From Spodoptera frugiperda (taxonomy: Eukaryota; Arthropoda; Insecta; Lepidoptera; Noctuidae), in assembly GCF_023101765.2 (NCBI RefSeq), contig NC_064226.1, positions 674,001-738,000 of the forward strand: a stretch of DNA of 64,000 bases, given 5' to 3'. How positions within the stretch are numbered: position 1 is the first letter of the stretch; the number at the start of each line of letters is the position of its first letter. Shown piece after piece: positions 26,101 to 35,100 of the stretch. The notes below the pieces were generated by a model. It was not told where the DNA came from. It made no database searches and saw only the letters and a program-made list of their open reading frames with translations. A program made the position numbers and the translations under genes.

Positions 26101-29100
26101 CATCCGTGTACACCCCTGAAGAGGACACTAAGTTCGAGAATGCCTCAAGTGTTCTCGACTTTTTGGATTCTAACAGCCAATCATTAACAGCACCGGAATT
26201 TGCTCGCGATTCCCTGCTTAAGAATCTACGCTCCGTTAACACCAACAAAGGAGCTGGTCCAGATGGAATACCACCCATATTTGTTTCATCCTGTGCATCA
26301 GCACTGGTTTCCCCACTGCTCATAATATTTAACACATCATTGGCAACCGGAACTTTCCCACTTGAGGAAAAAATCAAAAGTTGTTCCCGTTTACAAATCA
26401 GGTGAAAAGGATAAAATCTCCAATTATAGACCAATTGCGATAATTTCTACCTTTGCTAAGGTATTTGAATCTATGATATGTCCTCACATCCAGCGCCATG
26501 TAGGCCTCTATATTAGTGACCATCAGCACGGTTTTGTTGCATCAAGATCTACTGCCACAAATCTGGTTTGCTTTTCGGAATCCCTGACTGAAGCTATTGA
26601 CTCTGGCAGACAATTCGATGTGATCTACACTGATTTCACCAAGGCTTTTGATAAAATTCCGCATTCCATACTTATACATAAACTATCAATTTATGGTATC
26701 ACTGGGCTTTTGTTGAAATGGCTGAAGTCTTACATAACTAAGCGTGAATTTTATGTCGTTGTTAATGGTTTTCGGTCAAACAATAATTATTACATGACTT
26801 CTGGTGCACCGCAGGGATCGCATTTGGCTCCAATTTTATTCATATTATTTATTAACGACCTTCCTCAATGCTTTGTCTTCTCGGAATGCTTTCTCTATGC
26901 TGACGACCTCAAGTTTGCTAGAAGAATTGAATCTACACACGATGCCAAACTGCTGCAAGAGGATCTGAATAGGCTTATTGAATGGTGTGCCAGAAATAAA
27001 ATGGAATTGAACACCAAAAAGTGCTACCATTTATCATACTCTAGGAAGGCTCACTCCATTTGCTCTGAGTATTTTATAGACAAACAAAAGATCCAAGAAG
27101 TGGAAACTATAAGGGACCTAGGAGTTCTGTTCGATAAGAAGGTTACTTTTGTCCCTCACATCGAAAATGTGACCAAAAGGGCATCAAAAATGTTAGGTTT
27201 CGTAATCAGAAACACCAAGGGCTTCAAAATGGCTAGCACAAAAAAAATGCTATACAATAGTTTTGTGCGAAGTGTCTTGGAGTACTGCAGTGTTGTATGG
27301 AGACCACATTATGCTACCCATAAGCTACTCTTGGAAAGAGTCCAAAAACGATTTTTATGGCATCTTGCGTTCTCCCTAAGAAAAGTTAGAGACCTACCCT
27401 CGTACAATACACGCTTGCAACATTTTAAGATGCACTCTCTAACAACTCGGAGATATGTCACGGACGCCTTGTTTGTCTATAAACTGCTCAGAAATAGAAT
27501 TAATAGTCCAAACCTACTGAGTCTTATAAAATTTCGTGCCCCAGCCCGGTATCCTCGTAATCCCATCACACCGCTTTATCCACCTTTGCGCAGAACGGTT
27601 CTTGGAGCTAATTCGCCGATTTCTCGACTTTGTCAAGTCCTCAATGGATGCAGTGATATAATAGATGTACATTGCAATAGTATGGCCCACTTCTGTAGAA
27701 AAATTACCGAACACTATTGTAAAGACCACTTATCAGTGTAAGTTCTATTGTTTCATTACGATAATGTTAATTGAATGTTGATTTATTGTTAATTTAATGT
27801 TGATTTATTGTTAATTTAATGTTAATTTATTGTTAATTTATTGTTAATTTATTGTGTTTGATATAATTTAATTTTGTATGCCTTGATTTCATTTTGATTG
27901 ATTTAATCGATTTGTTTTAGTTTTATTATTTTATTAGATCCAATTAATTTTATTTTATTTTATTGTTGAGTTGTTCTGACTAGATTTTTGTTTCACATTC
28001 ATTTGATATTTATTTCATATTCAAATAATGTTAAATTTAAAAGTAATGTGTAACCTGATATAGGGCATGTGGTGTTGGCTTTTAAGTGATTGTTACACTT
28101 ATGAATGTAATGTGTTATGAATTTAAAGAAAATGTAAAGTGTAAACAATTGTTAGCTGACCTTAAATAAATAAATAAATAAATAAATAAAGTCAAAATTA
28201 TTTATTTCAACGTAATAATATTAATAACGTCTGTCTGTCGGTCAGTCCCCTAGTGAAGTTTTTGCTCGTTTCAAAGTGTAGATTCCTATGGAGAAGAACG
28301 AGCAAGAAACTCCGTTACTCTTTTTCAATCAGGTCCACAATACAATTCTTGTTTACATCGTTTCGATTTATTAAACTATGTGAGAAAAATGTAACACTAA
28401 TATACTGAATATCTGAATAATCAAAGCGATAGAAAGAAAATAACCTTGAGGATGACACAATTATAAAAGCCCTTCATGCTACTTAAGCAAAATAAAGCAA
28501 AAAACGTGCAAAATGTCAAAGTGTGAGAACGTGTATCAGTCATAATTCACATTCAAATTGTTCCCTACTGTTTTATAACACGTTGTAAGTGTACCTGAAT
28601 AGATCCGCCTGTAGATAATGTTTTTTTTTTTCTAACAGTATCGGTTTACATACAAACATAATTAGCACATTATTATGTTAATCATGTCTTATTAGATGCA
28701 CAATATATTGTTTAGAAAAATAATGTCTGAGAATTGCACGAGTTGGCTAGGAACAGTGTCGATAGTAGGTACCAATATACTTTAGTAATTAAATCTTTTT
28801 AAAGGTTAACTTGTAATTTATAACGCAGTTGTTTTGATAGGTTTAATTAAGATAATATCTACGTGTGTAAAAAACAATGCAATATAAAAAGCACGTGATT
28901 GGAAACTTTCCGTAACGTTAAATTATGCGAATTAACTTGACATTTGAATTTATTATTTTTGTCTTCTGATATTTTTCTACAGGTATTGTTCTTTTGCATC
29001 TAGATAGTTTATAAACAAACGAAGCTTATCTTACAAATCAATGCCTCAAAAAGTCCAGTGTCGTAATTTTTTTAACATTGTGTTTCGCAAATTAGTTTAC

Positions 29101-32100
29101 CTATTACACCGATTACGCTAAAAAATGAAAAAGTAGCCACAATTATATTCTTTTTTTAACATTTATTAAGTACAAAAATACATAAAAATATGAATTAATA
29201 AAAATGTAAACCATCAAAAAAGTTAACAAGCATACATAATATAAATTCTATAAAAAAATGTGTGAACTGTGAAGTGTCAGAATTCCTGCCTCTACCTGAA
29301 TTTAGGCTCCAGTTCTGGTGGAGTTTTGGGCAGGACATGGTCTACTTACCCATTCATGAGAGCTTTAGTGGCAATTTCTGCAGCATAAGCTGAATCAGCT
29401 AAAGGTTTCACATCAGCTGACGTGGCTGCCGCTCTCTGAGCCCTATTTGCTGGCGTGTCCTGGGCCAGAGGTCGGCGCAACCATTCTGCCTTCGTTTTCT
29501 CCTTCAAAGCTGCCTTTCCTTGTAAAAGAGCTGATGCTATCTCCGCCTTGCTTGGAGTCGTGCTTGCCCATGCTGCTGGTGGTTGTTCTAAAGGGAAAAT
29601 AAGCGTTTGTAAAGTAAATCTTATTGGTAAAAGTTTAAGACATAATTTGTAGTGTAGAGAGAAGTTGAAAGACTTCTAATCAATCAGTATAATTTTCCTT
29701 ATTCGCAGCTTATTATATTTTTGTTTGACTGCATCTGATCAGATAACGATCTTACTCGTGGAGTTTATATTAGTATATTAAAATATTGTCTGTCTGGATA
29801 ACATAAATAATTACGTAGATCAACGGCTGCCTGATAGAATTTCAAATTAATACTTTTATAGACACATATAAATTGTGAAAAATATATCAATAAAAATGCA
29901 AGAACATCTTTTAATATGGCACAGTTATTATTGTTGTCTGAGAACAGACCGCTCCCCTGCAGATCTTAATGACAATATTTACAAAATATAGCCTAAATGT
30001 TAAGTAATAAACCACGATGAAATAAGAGCTGATGAGATGAAATAAGATACCTAATCTCTAGATTATCTTCCTGATATGTTCTGTAAATTATAATATTAGA
30101 CACAATGCTGAATTAATTGGACGTCTCTATGATTTAGCATATTAAAGCCATGATCTTGAGCGGCGTTACGTCGACTGTATCACAATCTCGCATTTGTTGT
30201 GTATTTACTATTCCGAACTGGTTTACAAACAAAACAGTTGTTTATCTATAAATATTTACATACAGGCCCGTTATTAGAATATTCAAAAAAATATGCTAAA
30301 CACCTTTCACAAAAAAAAAAAATATAGTGATGAGTCGTTTGAAATCATACTTGGATGTTTTTTTTTAAATTCGGCAGTAATGGGAATATAATATAGAGAA
30401 AGAGCTTTTCCAGATACTGTTTCATAATTCCTTGAAGGTTATGTAGGTGTATACTGAGTATATCTATTTGAGGCTCACTCAGCCAGCCTTAAAAGTCAAA
30501 ATATTCAATCATGCGAGGCGTGATTCAAACCTAGTTTGATATTTTTAGATATTATTATAGAAAAGGTCCACGTGTAACAAAGCGTCGGTCGTAATTAAAT
30601 TATTATTCTTGTCATATCATAACTTTTTTTATGTGACTACGAATTCGAACTAAACTGGTTCTTCTAACCAATGCGTTATACCAATGGGAGCTTTTGCATA
30701 GATTATATCTTTGTGACTTTTTGGATTGTCCTCATCAATCTGCGGGACTACAGAGGGCTTAGTACGAGTTTGTTTTATTGCCCTCTGATTGGTGGGTTCA
30801 TTCGAGCCGGCCAATCAGAGCGCCAAACGCGCTCTCTACGCTAGGTTTCCTTTACCTTTTTAGGCTGCTGCCCGATGTCACTGTATCTTAGTCAATAATT
30901 ATATAATATTTGTAAACTATGTAATCCCTTAGTCGGGTGTTTCCTACAACCTTGGAAAAACTAAGGGTGCGATTAATTTATTTTACTCTGTCTTCTGGTG
31001 AATACTATCACCGAAGTCTTTGGAGGAAGATAATTTTGCGTTCGCCACACGTGGGTGTGTAACGCATTTTATAATGTGGTTTATTGAAATCCGGTTACTA
31101 ATGGAATGTAGTGTCTCATAACTTGTTTTTTGTGAGGCCGTAATTAATAACCGAACTTAATCCAAAATCTCTTGACCGATAATTAGGCTCTTCACAAACT
31201 CTATAGAACTAAATTCTAGAACTAAACCCAATTCTTTGCTTCTACATAGGATTTTGGCATTCTTCACACGGAGGTTTTTTAGTAGGGCAGGGCCGCAAAA
31301 GGGCTTACGGATCACCTCATGATAGGCGATCGGTGTCGCCCATGGAAATCTGAAATACCGCAACACCAGAGGTATAACAATAGCTGGTACCGGTCTTTCA
31401 GGAATTGGGGATGGATAGACAAAAGAATTGAGCTTCCGACAACCTCATTCACACGGTTTTCTGTAAGGCCATAGTATCATACTATCATTCCGGTTGAAAG
31501 CTCTATTTGTGACAACGCATGATTAATGTCTTATGTGTTGTCATAGGAGTGACAAATAAGATCATATTTCACCCTATATTGGGTGCAATAAATCATACAA
31601 CCGTTGTAAACGACTGATTTGACAATCGACTTGGTATTGATTTCAATCAAACTTAGGGAAGGAAGGAGCTTGAAAATGTTAATTTGTTTAATATAATAAA
31701 ACAAGGTGTGGGACATATTATATGCTTATGTGGAGGCACATTGACGTCAATCCATGCACGTATATCATGTAGATGCACTAAAATATGCTCATTCCTATTT
31801 CAAGGAAGTAAATATTTTGACTTCATGGTCAATGGTCTAAAATTAATTTTGTATCCAGTATTATGTTCGAGCCGGAGCCCCGGTAAACCCGCTAGGTAGT
31901 CCGCAGCTGCGGATCAGGCATCAGCCCTACTGGGCCCCATCTGTGGTGGTCTGATGGCTCTTTGAGGCGCGCGCGGAACGCGACGCGCCGCACGGGTCTG
32001 GTTCTGGTCGGGCGGTGAGCTACTCTTGCTCGCCGTCCGCAGGCTATACCTTACGGTGGCCGGAGATCGTCCCGCGATCCCCGACGCCCAGAGTGTCTCT

Positions 32101-35100
32101 CGCGACGGCTGGGGCTTGAGGAGGTTTGTTCCCTCACGCGCTCTGCCTCCTCCTATAGCTAGCATGACTGCTTCGCAGAAGGAGGAGACGGCATCCCAAT
32201 CCCTCTCGCTCCGAGACGTAGGTCGCCTGGATTATTATTGATTTGCTGATTTGTTAAATTTAGATATCTTTGTTAAATATCTAAAGGTGAGTATAGACTA
32301 CTACACTTACTTGTAACAGAACAACGAGTTGCTCTGTGATATGTTCTAGTGTATCTTCATTTTACGAACTAAATTGGGAACTGAGCTATACAGAAGCTGA
32401 TACAGAAATTCTCCAGAAAATGTTGCAATGGCTGCAATATTTTCTGGGTCATCTTAATAGACAGTGCTTGGATTTTAAGTTATTAAAATAGTACCTAGGT
32501 AGGTATACCATAACTTATATTAATGTCTACTACCTAATATCCTGCTAAGTTTCACCTTCACAATAATGGTAATTCCATTCATTAGGTACATTGTTATTTC
32601 ATTCATCGATTTAGTCTTTGTAAGCGCCATTAGCTCTGAATAAATATGCCCCTACATTCCTGCACTGTATTTAAATATAAATATATAAATTATTATAATA
32701 AAACAATATGCTTACATAAAAACAAGAAAAATTGATGAACTAGCTAGAAAATAGACATGGAAATGCGATGACCAAGTGTTAAGATTAACATACATGAATG
32801 TATTATATATTAATGTATTTGTATAATATCATATATAGGTTTATTTACATTATGTATTTCATTGATATTATGATCCATTATAGTATTATTACGTCAGAGC
32901 CGCGAGAGATGGCGTCAAACACGTCAAATTACAATAAAGTGCGGAAATCGACTGTTTGATAGAAATAGCTGAACAGGGAAATTATTTGTTTTGGGAACTC
33001 TACGAATAAAGTCAGGTCATATTAATTTATCCTAGAGTGTGCGCATTAATAATATCAGGATCAACTAGTTTGGTCTAGCCTAAACTGATCTATCCTATCA
33101 GGCTTTTGGCAAATTAGTTTGAACTAGGCTATACTAGTTAATCCTATCGCGTATAGGAAGAACTAGTTTAGCCTAGGCAAAACTAGTTTGTCCTGAAATC
33201 GGGTTTGGCCGGTAACAAATTTACTTATCATGTTTTTTTGAGAAGGCATTTGAACCACTTTTTTAAATTTAAATAAACGAGGTATTCCTCGAAGCGCAAC
33301 TGTTTTGATTTCTCCAAGCGCACCTATTTTGTTCCTCGAAGCGCACCCGTTAGTTGCGCTTCAAGGAACTATTAAAAATATTAATTTTTATTTCCTAAAG
33401 CGCACCTATGTTTTATTTTCATTGATTCTAACTGAAACTATCGATAATAAGATATCATAATTGATACACGTAGCGCTAACTATGAGCAAATAAAGTTAAA
33501 CCTTTAAAAATAGTTTCTTGTCTATGTATGACATCCCAAAATGAAATTTGATGTTCCGCTTGAAACCGCCAATTAACGACTTTTATTAGTTATTTTATAT
33601 TCAAGAACTCTGTACTTTCGACCATAGTTTTTTTTTTAATAATGATCCTAATGAGTGGACAAAGATCTTAACCGAAAGTATTAGTATAATACGTACACTT
33701 TTTAATTTGTGACAATAGATGCACGTGGCGCGGGAGCAGTGTACACATATGCGCGCACGCACACACATACACACACAGACAAATTGACAGACAGATAAAC
33801 TGTAGCCATTTTGTGCGGGAACTGGTGTATGATATTCATGAAGAATCCATGTCTACCTTTTTTTTTGAGGGGGTAAAATCATCCAATGGCTTGTCCCACC
33901 TTGGGCGAGGCGAGAGGGAGTGTCAGACTCTTACTGACTAAAAACCACCCCATTCCTTCTCCTGCTTTTCGAGCCGGAGCCTCGGTAAACCCGCTAGGTA
34001 GTCTGCAGCTCCGGATCAGGCATCAGCCCTACTGGGCATAGTTAGCGCTACGTGTATCAAATTATCGATATCTTATTATCGATAGTTTCAGTTAGAATCC
34101 CCTCTCTAGTCGAAAATAAAACATAGGTGCGCTTCGAGGAAATAAAAATTAATATTTTTAATAGTTCCTTGAAGCGCAACTAACGGGTGCGCTTCGAGGA
34201 ATAAAATAGGTGCGCTTGGAGAGGTGCGCTTCAAAACAGTTGCGCTTCGAGGAATACCTCAAATAAACACAAATTTTGTTTGTTTTAGAACATCTAGTTA
34301 AAAATTCATTGATTACCAAAACAAACATTACCTAATACTTAGCTAAATAAATAGTCAACCGTGAATTTTCAATCATGTTACTTTTTTACTTAGTTGATGC
34401 TACTTTAAATTAAAATTGCCTACACAAGTTTCTGATTAGAATGCTATTTAGTATTTTCATTAACAATCTGTCTGTGTGAATTTTCAAGTCAATTGAGAAA
34501 ACAATTAGGTACCTAACGGTCGAATTTTTAAATTACGTATTTACTTTATCATACTAATTAGGTATAACTTGTATTATTTTTCCGCTATCATATGAGTACC
34601 TTTACATATTTATATGGGATCCTTCAAAATCAGGAAGATTCTTTGCTTAAAATAATAAAAGTCTAGCTGTAAATAGGAAGTTGGGTACTTAATACAGGTT
34701 TAAAAAAATATACACATACCTTTCAAAGGCCACTTCTGATCCAGTAGTGGCTGCAAGGCAGGTGGCACAGCCATCAGTGTGCCGTTCACAAGAGTGAGGT
34801 TACCAGGATTACCAGACCCTGCCATTCCTGGAGACATCTTCAGCAGCGTCAGGTTACCCCCTGGTAGAGGCAGTGCAGGCTCAGTTGGCTCCGTGGTGAT
34901 GTCATCATCGATATCCTGGCTCAAATTGTATGACACGGTCACCAGCAGAGCCACCATTAATATTGCGCTAAACAAAATAAAGAATAATGAAATAGATTAG
35001 TTTGGAAGTATGATTAAATGAAGATTGTTCTGAAAAGGTCTAAATAGATCGTAGTTGATTTAGCTAGTAGGTGTAGCTTGACAAGTAAGATATCATAACT

